Origin: Scatosoma sp045660265 | GTDB lineage: Bacteria; Bacillota; Clostridia; Christensenellales; Borkfalkiaceae | Reading direction: 5' to 3' | NCBI GenBank assembly: GCA_045660265.1 | Contig: JAZRDM010000030.1 | Span: 1 to 18,163, forward strand | DNA: 18,163 nucleotides | The notes under the pieces: generated by a model | The model's database searches: none | Seen by the model: only the letters and a program-made list of their open reading frames with translations | Told to the model about the DNA's origin: nothing | Translations under genes and position numbers: made by a program | In this document: piece by piece, positions 7,366 through 12,994 of the stretch | How positions within the stretch are numbered: position 1 is the stretch's first letter | Layout of the letters: every line of letters begins with the position of its first letter

Positions 7366-8052
7366 ATGGGACTTGTCTTTCTTCGCACTTTAATTATCTT
7401 TGCTATTTTACTTGCTTTGATGCGTTTAATGGGTAAACGGCAAATCGGCGAAATGCAACCGTACGAACTGGTCATCACGCTCATCATTGCCGACCTTGCG
7501 TGTATTCCGATGGGGGACACGACCATTCCCTTGCTCTATGGAATTATCGCGCTTGTTACCGTGTATCTTTTACACCAGATCGTTTGTTTAATCGATTTAA
7601 AATGTTTTCCCGCAAAAGTAATTTTAAGCGGTGAACCCAGCATTGTCGTCAATAAAAACGGTATCGACGACACGCAGTTAAAAAAGAACAACTTAAACGT
7701 CGCCGACCTAGTGGAAAGCTTGCGAAACGCAGGATTTTTCTCCCTCGACGCTATCGATTACGCTTTATACGAAGCCAGCGGAAATTTCTCCGCGCTTCCC
7801 AAAAAGGATTATGAGAATTATCAAAAATCCCTTCCCATAATCATAGTCAGCGAAGGAAAATTTTGCAAAAAGAACGTAGAAAAAACCAAACGCGAACAAA
7901 CGTATTATTTAGACCTTTTACAAGCGCACGGCTGTAATAATTTAAAGCAAGTGCTAATTATGACTATCGACGGCAACGGAAAAGTGTATCTGCAAGAAAA
8001 GGGCAAACACTATCAAACCTTCTTTTTAAACTGGGAGGAAACGCTATGGTAA
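7366..8052 (+). CDS. DUF421 family membrane protein (YetF-like)
   Basis: 228 residues. Three hydrophobic segments (about 3-20, 35-50, 58-78) are followed by a soluble domain. The N-terminus with MRLMGKRQIGEMQPYELV is characteristic of DUF421/YetF proteins, as is the ADLACIPM stretch. In this family the soluble part is usually outside the membrane-proximal helices; its function is not established, although spore and stress roles have been proposed for relatives. The first ATG fits the family N-terminus exactly, but no Shine-Dalgarno sequence precedes it. An AATACT hexamer (7354-7359) ends 6 nt before the ATG, which would allow a leaderless mRNA, though no good -35 is seen. The gene overlaps the DUF4363 gene by 7 nt; the two commonly occur together in Clostridia. 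Confidence 0.92.
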   Translation: MGLVFLRTLIIFAILLALMRLMGKRQIGEMQPYELVITLIIADLACIPMGDTTIPLLYGIIALVTVYLLHQIVCLIDLKCFPAKVILSGEPSIVVNKNGIDDTQLKKNNLNVADLVESLRNAGFFSLDAIDYALYEASGNFSALPKKDYENYQKSLPIIIVSEGKFCKKNVEKTKREQTYYLDLLQAHGCNNLKQVLIMTIDGNGKVYLQEKGKHYQTFFLNWEETLW

Positions 8053-8423
8053 AAACACTTATCAGTATTTGTATTTCGTTTGTGTTATTGCTCGGTGTTT
8101 CGCTTTACGAAGTGCACTGCATAAAAACCAGCTTCGAATTATACCATACCGCACTGCAATCCCTTTACGATAAATGCATTGACGAAACCGCCACCTACGA
8201 AGACGGAGAGGGCGTGCGCCAGCTTTGGTTCAGCGAGCGGGAAAAACTGCAATTTTGGCTGACGCACACCGCCATTGAAACTATGGATTACCAAATCAAT
8301 GAAACGCTGGGCTATTTATACTATCAAGAATACAAAGATGCGCTCCCGAAAATCGAAATTTTACTCGATTTAACGTACACCGTCTCCCATTCACACATGC
8401 TATATCCCGAAAATATTTTTTAA
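8046..8423 (+). CDS. DUF4363 family protein
   Basis: 125 residues with a single N-terminal hydrophobic segment (about 4-22), which could be a signal anchor, and a helical soluble part outside the cell. The FWLTHTAIETMDYQINE stretch is typical of DUF4363 proteins. These are found beside DUF421 genes in Clostridia, and their role is unknown; a partner function in the same membrane complex is an inference. The start has a strong GGAGG site 7 nt upstream. It overlaps the end of the DUF421 gene by 7 nt, so translation is probably coupled. It ends about 25 nt before a shared terminator. Confidence 0.85.
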   Translation: MVKTLISICISFVLLLGVSLYEVHCIKTSFELYHTALQSLYDKCIDETATYEDGEGVRQLWFSEREKLQFWLTHTAIETMDYQINETLGYLYYQEYKDALPKIEILLDLTYTVSHSHMLYPENIF

Positions 8424-8444
8424 AAAACAAGCTTTTTTGCAAAC

Positions 8445-8490
8445 AAAAAACGGAGTTCACCAAATACATGGGTACTCCGTTTTATTGTTT
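8445..8490. terminator. Bidirectional terminator between converging units
   Basis: AAAACGGAGT (8447-8456) pairs with ACTCCGTTTT (8474-8483), with an extra ACC/GGT pair inside the loop. T-rich sequence follows on both strands, so it serves DUF4363 on plus and the 8499-8852 gene on minus. Confidence 0.85.
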
Positions 8491-8498
8491 ATTTCATT

Positions 8499-8852
8499 TT
8501 ACGCCAAGCCGTACGCATACACGATATTCACCGTTGCTTGAAAGATATTCCGCATAAACAGCTTTACCGAATCAGACGTTGCCTTGTCCATAAAAATACT
8601 TTCGTTGCTTTTAAGCATAGTGATTACAGCATTAAAGTTTTTGCAAATAATTTGCATATCCTCGTCTATCGCAGTATACGCGTCTTCCGTTCCCGCGCTT
8701 TGTATAGCGTACATTTCTTCCACCGTATCGTTCATTGCGTAAATAATTTCACTGTTTCCCGTACGCAATACGTCTGCCGATTGATGATTTAAATCGCTAA
8801 GCAACTGGATAAACCGTTGCAATTTTTCATTTCCTACTAAATCCGTCGCCAT
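8499..8852 (-). CDS. Small helical protein of unknown function, coupled to UDPGP gene
   Basis: 117 residues; I do not recognise the family. It has no signal peptide or membrane segment. It looks all-helical, with regular spacing of Leu/Ile/Met, and is acidic in the middle (EDAYTAIDEDMQ). The start codon shares one base with the UDPGP stop (TAATG at 8850-8854), so it is almost surely translated from the same mRNA and probably coupled. No independent promoter is seen, and it ends before the bidirectional terminator. The tight linkage suggests a role with the nucleotidyltransferase or its product, but nothing in the protein shows which. Confidence 0.8.
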   Translation of the reverse strand: MATDLVGNEKLQRFIQLLSDLNHQSADVLRTGNSEIIYAMNDTVEEMYAIQSAGTEDAYTAIDEDMQIICKNFNAVITMLKSNESIFMDKATSDSVKLFMRNIFQATVNIVYAYGLA

Positions 8853-10081
8853 TAGAGTTCTACTCCGTTTTTCTTCAAAAGCTCCCGTGCTGATTCCACG
8901 CTGTCCACGCCCGTCTTATTTTTGATGGGTGCAAATTCTCTTTCGCGCACCACTTCAAAAGGCAATACACTACCCATAGGCTTAATTAAATCGACAGCCA
9001 GTGTTTCAAACTTTTTACCGTTTTCCTTTTCAGGCTTTCTCGTTACACCGTCGTCGCATAAACATTCGATTTTCTTTTCAACGATATGTACAGGGATTTT
9101 CTTGTTTACAATTTCTTCCAGCTTCTCCAGCTTAAACAAGTAATTCATAATCACACCGTACAGGTAAAGCAAATTCCCTTCTGAATCCTTTGCATTTGCC
9201 ATTTCGTCCGTCAATTCGTAATATTCAATAATATCAGGCTTATCGCCGTCTAAACACAATACGCCAACCTTTTCGTAAGGATTGGTTTTACACACAGCTT
9301 TCGCCCCGCAATTGACTCCGCTGTCAATCGTAGCCCCTACAAATACAGGGTCGGCAATACGTTGCAATACGTTATCCACCGCGTAAATATTCAGCCATTC
9401 CACCCCGCGTTTTTTCAAGTCCTCATATAACCCTGCGCGCTTTAACGAGCCGTACCACCCACCGTTTCCATTGGGCGAAAGCGCAGGCGTATCCTTGCTT
9501 TCTAAATAGATTTTTCCATTAAAATCGACTGCGGGCGCCATATCTTGTTTAAAGAATTTAACGTTTTCTTCCGTATAGCCGAAATAATGATGTTCTTCCC
9601 AAAAACTTACGGTTTGTTCGTGATTTTTATCACTCGTCATGATATACAAGGGAACAACCGCACCGCATTGTTTTACAACTTCAAGCAAATTTTTCATTTG
9701 CTGCTCGAAAATATACAAAGGCTTGGTAACACCGATATCGTACGCGCCTTTGGGTCCGTCAACGCCTAAACGAGTACCCATACCACCCGCAAGCAATACC
9801 GCAGCAACCTTTCCGTCTTGAATCGCCTTTACACCAATCCTTTCAAATTCCTCTTTTCTTTTTTCAATATCCGCAATACGCAAACCGCTGATAGCATGAA
9901 TCTCTCTATCTTTACCGCTCATATCCACGGGGTTTTTCAATGCCTCTTCAAAATCCCAGCGGATATTTTCAATTCCTTGCAACAAGTTTGCTTTTCCTTG
10001 CTCATCCAATTCGTCGTAATATTGTAAAAGATGCGCTTGCCCTTTTTGCTCCAGCAATTGCTTTGCTTGTTCGTATGTCAT
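8852..10081 (-). CDS. UDPGP type 1 family sugar-1-phosphate uridylyltransferase
   Basis: 409 residues, similar to the eukaryotic-type UDP-N-acetylglucosamine/UDP-glucose pyrophosphorylases rather than bacterial GalU or GlmU. The nucleotide-binding signature LLAGGMGTRLGVDGPKG is at about 96-112, and SPNGNGGWYGSL near 200 is also typical of this family. It is expected to form a UDP-sugar and pyrophosphate from UTP and a sugar 1-phosphate in the cytoplasm. The sugar (GlcNAc-1-P, Glc-1-P or Gal-1-P) cannot be decided from sequence. The ATG at 10081 has AAGGAG 7 nt upstream. It has its own promoter with a TG-extended -10 and is followed by the overlapping small gene at 8499-8852. Confidence 0.9.
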   Translation of the reverse strand: MTYEQAKQLLEQKGQAHLLQYYDELDEQGKANLLQGIENIRWDFEEALKNPVDMSGKDREIHAISGLRIADIEKRKEEFERIGVKAIQDGKVAAVLLAGGMGTRLGVDGPKGAYDIGVTKPLYIFEQQMKNLLEVVKQCGAVVPLYIMTSDKNHEQTVSFWEEHHYFGYTEENVKFFKQDMAPAVDFNGKIYLESKDTPALSPNGNGGWYGSLKRAGLYEDLKKRGVEWLNIYAVDNVLQRIADPVFVGATIDSGVNCGAKAVCKTNPYEKVGVLCLDGDKPDIIEYYELTDEMANAKDSEGNLLYLYGVIMNYLFKLEKLEEIVNKKIPVHIVEKKIECLCDDGVTRKPEKENGKKFETLAVDLIKPMGSVLPFEVVREREFAPIKNKTGVDSVESARELLKKNGVEL

Positions 10082-10111
10082 ATCATACTCCTTATCTGTT
10101 TTTTCTCATCC

Positions 10112-10140
10112 ATTATACCAAAATGAACAGTTTTAATCAA
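10112..10140 (-). promoter_or_regulatory. Promoter of the UDPGP gene
   Basis: The -35 TTGATT (10135-10140) and -10 TATAAT (10112-10117) are 17 nt apart, with TGG before the -10 (extended -10). It lies just after the S-component stop, with no terminator between. Confidence 0.8.
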
Positions 10141-10148
10141 GCCTTTTC

Positions 10149-10706
10149 TTAAATTTTCTTTTTTGCAAAAGAAAAAATTTTACAAAGCGGAACAAACAAA
10201 ACCCCAACCGTTACTAGCGCGCACACTGCTTGTGTAATCATCACAGGCAAAGACGCCGTAAAATAAATCTCCTTTGCCTTTTCGCTATACCCGCCGATAA
10301 AAGCGGTAAGAAAAAAATCCAACAACGAAAATCCAACCGTGCAAACGCACGAAAGAATACACGCCGCCAGCCAACGCCGTTCTGCCTTCCCGTGATACCC
10401 CAATAACCCAAACACCGCAGCCAACACGTTGTAATAGAGTAAATACAAAACAAGTACGTTTGCATAAAATCCAAATACTAACTGTCGTATCAAAGAAAAC
10501 GCCGTCGCCGCAAGCATTCCGCGTTTTACCCCAAACGTAAAAGAATACGACACAAACAACAAGGTTACAATCTCTACTCCAGGCAGAGCGGAAAGCGCAA
10601 ACTGCGCCCCTATTGCAAGCGCAACAAATACCGCAATAAAGGCAATTTCCTTCCCCGTATTTATTCTTTTTTTCTGCGGTTGCCCTTTCTCTAAGCCCTC
10701 GTTCAT
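10149..10706 (-). CDS. ECF transporter S component, probably for cobalamin or a precursor
   Basis: 185 residues from the ATG at 10706; an upstream in-frame TTG (10733) is less likely. Five to six hydrophobic segments begin near residue 20, and AxxxA spacing in the first segment (ALAIGAQFALSA) resembles the EcfT-contact motif of S components. No EcfA or EcfT gene is present, so it must use an energy module from elsewhere (group II ECF). It lies 20 nt after the DUF4430 lipoprotein gene under the same cobalamin riboswitch, which points to vitamin B12 or a corrinoid precursor as substrate (inference; the protein alone does not fix the substrate). No terminator follows, so transcripts may run into the UDPGP gene. 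Confidence 0.82.
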   Translation of the reverse strand: MNEGLEKGQPQKKRINTGKEIAFIAVFVALAIGAQFALSALPGVEIVTLLFVSYSFTFGVKRGMLAATAFSLIRQLVFGFYANVLVLYLLYYNVLAAVFGLLGYHGKAERRWLAACILSCVCTVGFSLLDFFLTAFIGGYSEKAKEIYFTASLPVMITQAVCALVTVGVLFVPLCKIFSFAKKKI

Positions 10707-10726
10707 CTCAACCCTGCCCCCGCCTT

Positions 10727-11182
10727 TTACCAAGAAAACGTTTCATAACTCCAAACGTACACTGCCCCTTGCTCCGCAGGCATATTCTCCGCGCCAAACA
10801 TTGCGGACGCATACGTTTTACCGTTATATTCTACCGTGCCCCACTCCGTGTTTGAAAATTCATGGTCCGTATAAAGCATCCAGTACGAATTGCCCGTGTT
10901 TGCCATCCCTTCCATTTCCGTTACCATCCCATCGGCAATAATATAAGAGAGTTTTCCTTCCTCTTGCAAAAGCTGCATAACGTCAGCCAATACAACTTCC
11001 CCCTCGCATTCCGTAACCGTAATAACCACTTTTCCGTCCGCCTTTTCTATTTCACAGATAACTTCTTCCGATACTTGCGAGGAAGAGGAATCAGGTAAAT
11101 TTTCCGCAAGCAAGCCGCAACCGCACGCCGATCCTATAACCGCCAATGCCAAGCAAAAAGCAAAAAGTTTTTTCAGTTTCAT
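10727..11182 (-). CDS. DUF4430 lipoprotein under cobalamin riboswitch control
   Basis: 151 residues. A lipoprotein signal peptide (KLKK, then a hydrophobic stretch at about 6-19) ends near C20 or C22; the lipobox is not canonical (GSAC or ACGC). A short Ser-rich linker is followed by a domain that fits DUF4430, a fold related to the C-terminal domain of intrinsic factor and transcobalamin, with SYWMLYTDHEF and a VYVWSYETFSW end. It is probably a surface-anchored ligand-binding protein that hands a corrinoid to the S component encoded next (inference from the riboswitch and the operon). The ATG has GGGAG (11191-11195) upstream. Its lipid anchor would be added and matured by Lgt and LspA, both encoded in this window. 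Confidence 0.85.
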   Translation of the reverse strand: MKLKKLFAFCLALAVIGSACGCGLLAENLPDSSSSQVSEEVICEIEKADGKVVITVTECEGEVVLADVMQLLQEEGKLSYIIADGMVTEMEGMANTGNSYWMLYTDHEFSNTEWGTVEYNGKTYASAMFGAENMPAEQGAVYVWSYETFSW

Positions 11183-11200
11183 AAATATATCTCCCTGTTA

Positions 11201-11243
11201 TAAAAAAAATCTTTTTCACTCGCGGCAAAGCGGTAAAAAAGAT
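11201..11243 (-). terminator. Riboswitch-proximal intrinsic terminator before DUF4430 gene
   Basis: On the minus strand ATCTTTTT (11243-11236) pairs with AAAAAGAT (11216-11209), with inner GC pairs (ACCGC with GCG and GT), followed by a run of 7-8 T. It ends about 6 nt before the ribosome binding site, so it is a good off-switch for the cobalamin aptamer. Confidence 0.75.
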
Positions 11244-11253
11244 ACGCAAAAAC

Positions 11254-11271
11254 AACCGTATATAAACGGTT
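11254..11271 (-). terminator. Second hairpin in the cobalamin leader
   Basis: On the minus strand AACCGT, a 6-nt loop and ACGGTT are followed by GTTTTTG. It is a short, terminator-like hairpin and may be part of the expression platform. Confidence 0.5.
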
Positions 11272-11315
11272 TTCTTTCCCTTTTTTCGCCTCTCCGCAAA
11301 AATAAGTTTTTCTAA

Positions 11316-11512
11316 AACGGCGGCAGGTCTCCCGGCTTACAACGCTTTGATATTTGCTTTCATCAAATATCTGCCCTATCCCTTCCCGATTTCACAGTGA
11401 AATAAGGCCAGCGTTCTTACGGTTGCGGAGGCAGCGGAGCAACGCCCAAAACGGCTTTCCCTCTTCCCTATTAAACACATTCCGCAGAATGCGTACCGAC
11501 ACGTTCGTATTC
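11316..11512 (-). ncRNA. Cobalamin (adenosylcobalamin-type) riboswitch
   Basis: The B12 box, AGCCGGGAGACCTGCCG on the minus strand (11337-11321), is almost identical to the consensus. The conserved core CCGCTGCCTCCGCAACCGTAA is at 11437-11417. The P2 hairpin ACGCATTC/GAATGTGT precedes an AATAGGGAA element, and the variable arm GATATTTG/CAAATATC (about 11371-11349) and GGGAAGG fall in the expected order. P1 can form from CGG near the 5' end with CCG after the B12 box. It controls the DUF4430 lipoprotein and ECF S-component genes. Confidence 0.94.
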
Positions 11513-11523
11513 ACTTTTATTAA

Positions 11524-11552
11524 ATTATATCACACCGCTGATAAAAAGGCAA
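11524..11552 (-). promoter_or_regulatory. Promoter of the cobalamin-riboswitch operon
   Basis: The -35 TTGCCT (11547-11552) and -10 TATAAT (11524-11529) are 17 nt apart, with TGA before the -10 (extended -10). The expected start lies at the 5' edge of the riboswitch. Confidence 0.8.
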
Positions 11553-11604
11553 GAAAAAACAACTGTTATCTTCCTCTCATATCATTTAATCAAATAAATA
11601 TATT

Positions 11605-11649
11605 AAAAAAAAGAAAGGCACGATTTTGCATAATCGCACCCGCGCCTTT
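11605..11649 (-). terminator. Orphan terminator-like hairpin with 8-T tail
   Basis: On the minus strand AAAGGC (11649-11644) pairs with GCCTTT (11619-11614), and inner CGATT pairs with AATCG. C and eight T residues follow. It lies about 100 nt downstream of the DegV terminator with no gene between, so it may end a small RNA or be a backup terminator. Confidence 0.6.
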
Positions 11650-11746
11650 AATCCTCTAATCGTCCGCACAAAAAATCATAAGTTTAAATTAAAAGTACAG
11701 AGGAATAGCGCGCTGTACTCTTAAAGAAACGACACATATTTTCAAT
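11650..11746. other. Intergenic stretch with a strong hairpin, no gene found
   Basis: A 12-bp stem, TTAAAAGTACAG (11689-11700) with CTGTACTCTTAA (11713-11724, one G-U pair in the minus-strand RNA), closes a 12-nt loop. No ORF and no good promoter are seen. With the following hairpin at 11605-11649 this could be a minus-strand small RNA. Confidence 0.35.
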
Positions 11747-11785
11747 AAAAAAGACTAACGAAAGGTTTTCGTTAGTCTTTTATCT
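11747..11785. terminator. Terminator of degV, T-rich on both strands
   Basis: A near-perfect stem, GACTAACGAAA with TTTCGTTAGTC, is flanked by A and T runs that give a T tail on either strand. It lies about 55 nt after the degV stop. Confidence 0.88.
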
Positions 11786-11838
11786 TGTCTAAAAAATTTA
11801 TAAAATCCAGCTTTCCGCTGTTTTTGTTTTCTCTTTTA

Positions 11839-12738
11839 TCATTCGCCGATCAGCTCTGCTCTCGTCTTTTTAGAAAGCCAAGCGCAAGAAACAGACCCAG
11901 GCCCCACGTGCGAGCCAATAACCGGCCCCATAATTTCGATAGCAGGCTTTATCCCTGTTTTTTCTTCTACAAGTTTCGCTAATTCTTCCGCGCCCGTTTG
12001 ATTTCCCGTATGCACCACAACAATCAGCCCTATTTCATCCACAGGCGCTTTCAAAACACTTTCGCCGATACGGAAAAACGCCTTTTTCATCCCCTTGCAT
12101 TTTTCCACCACTTTCAAGCGTCCGTCTCCGTCAAAAGCAAGTATAGGTTTAATATTAAGCATTGTTCCTACCGCCGCGGAAACGCTGGAAATTCTGCCGC
12201 CGCGTTTTAAATAATTTAAGCTGTCGGGAATAATGCAATGCTGTACGTGGTTTTTTAAAGCCGAAGCCTTTTCAAACGTCTCTTCCGCAGACATGCCTTT
12301 TTCACGGCAATCCACCGCCAACTTCACCAAAATCCCTTGTCCAACCGTTGCCGTCAGCGAGTCTACAACGTAAATGTTTACATCAGGATATTCTTTGTGA
12401 ATCATATCCGCCGCCTTTTGCGCCACCACTGCGGTAGGCGAAAGCCCGGACGAAAGGGAAAAATGCACCCATTCCTTTACGCCTGTATTCACCAGCGTTT
12501 TAAAATGCGCGTAAATTCCCGCCTCGTTAAGCATAGACGTTCTTGAAAATGCGCCTGCGCGGAGCTTTTCGTAAAAAACCGCATATTCGTCGTAGGTTTG
12601 AAAATCATCCACCCCGTCAAACAATTCCCCGTTTTGCTCCATAACAAAACGTAAAGGCGCAATAAAAATTTCGTGGGATTTCACGTAGTCTTTTTTCAAG
12701 TCGCACGTGGAATCGGACGAAATACCGAAATGATACAT
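11839..12738 (-). CDS. DegV family fatty-acid-binding protein
   Basis: 299 residues, a normal length for DegV (about 280-300). DegV/FakB-type proteins bind a fatty acid and, with FakA kinase, supply acyl phosphate for phospholipid synthesis. Visible family features are the N-terminal ISSDSTCDL, SGLSPTA near 120, a VDSLTA stretch, the NYLKRGGRIS region and the C-terminal GSHVGPG. No fakA gene is present, so a fatty-acid role is by family only. An ATG 57 nt further upstream (12795) is in frame but overlaps the -10 box, so it is not transcribed. The start at 12738 fits the family N-terminus, although its GGAG site is about 12 nt away, a rather long spacing. It is a single-gene unit with its own promoter and terminator. 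Confidence 0.92.
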   Translation of the reverse strand: MYHFGISSDSTCDLKKDYVKSHEIFIAPLRFVMEQNGELFDGVDDFQTYDEYAVFYEKLRAGAFSRTSMLNEAGIYAHFKTLVNTGVKEWVHFSLSSGLSPTAVVAQKAADMIHKEYPDVNIYVVDSLTATVGQGILVKLAVDCREKGMSAEETFEKASALKNHVQHCIIPDSLNYLKRGGRISSVSAAVGTMLNIKPILAFDGDGRLKVVEKCKGMKKAFFRIGESVLKAPVDEIGLIVVVHTGNQTGAEELAKLVEEKTGIKPAIEIMGPVIGSHVGPGSVSCAWLSKKTRAELIGE

Positions 12739-12793
12739 AAAAAATTTTTTCTCCGTTTCTGTTTTTTTGTTAAACAATACACTAAACAATCTC

Positions 12794-12823
12794 ATTATAT
12801 CATATTTTCCTTTTTTCTGTCAA
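12794..12823 (-). promoter_or_regulatory. Near-consensus promoter of degV
   Basis: The -35 TTGACA (12818-12823) and -10 TATAAT (12794-12799) are both perfect and 18 nt apart. The 5' untranslated region is about 50 nt. This promoter decides the degV start codon. Confidence 0.88.
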
Positions 12824-12834
12824 TAAAACTATGT

Positions 12835-12854
12835 GATAATACGGAAAAATTATC
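12835..12854. repeat. Inverted repeat between divergent degV and fusion-gene promoters
   Basis: GATAAT (12835-12840) and ATTATC (12849-12854) form an inverted repeat with an 8-nt spacer, between two divergent promoters. It is a possible operator. The arms are AT-rich, so chance is possible. Confidence 0.3.
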
Positions 12855-12912
12855 CCTAAACCGTGCATTTTTGAAAAAACTTAAAAAAATAAAACTTTTT
12901 TTTGTAAAAGAC

Positions 12913-12941
12913 TTGAAAATTACACAAAAACTCGCTATAAT
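12913..12941 (+). promoter_or_regulatory. Promoter of the phosphohexomutase-transketolase fusion gene
   Basis: The -35 TTGAAA (12913-12918) and -10 TATAAT (12936-12941) are 17 nt apart. The 5' untranslated region is about 47 nt. Confidence 0.85.
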
Positions 12942-12994
12942 AGGCGTGTGTAATCTTTTTTTACATTAATATAAAGAGAAAAGGAAACAAAACG

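Noticed and set aside
10151..10182. AT-rich palindrome at the end of the S-component gene
   Set aside because: It is almost only A/T with one GC pair, lies within the coding end and has no T tail, so it is not a convincing terminator.
10707..10733. TTG start for the S component
   Set aside because: The ATG at 10706 is a better codon with a G-rich site upstream; the TTG would give an atypical Gly-rich extension.
12739..12795. Upstream extension of degV by 19 codons
   Set aside because: The ATG overlaps the -10 box of a near-perfect promoter, so it cannot be on the transcript.
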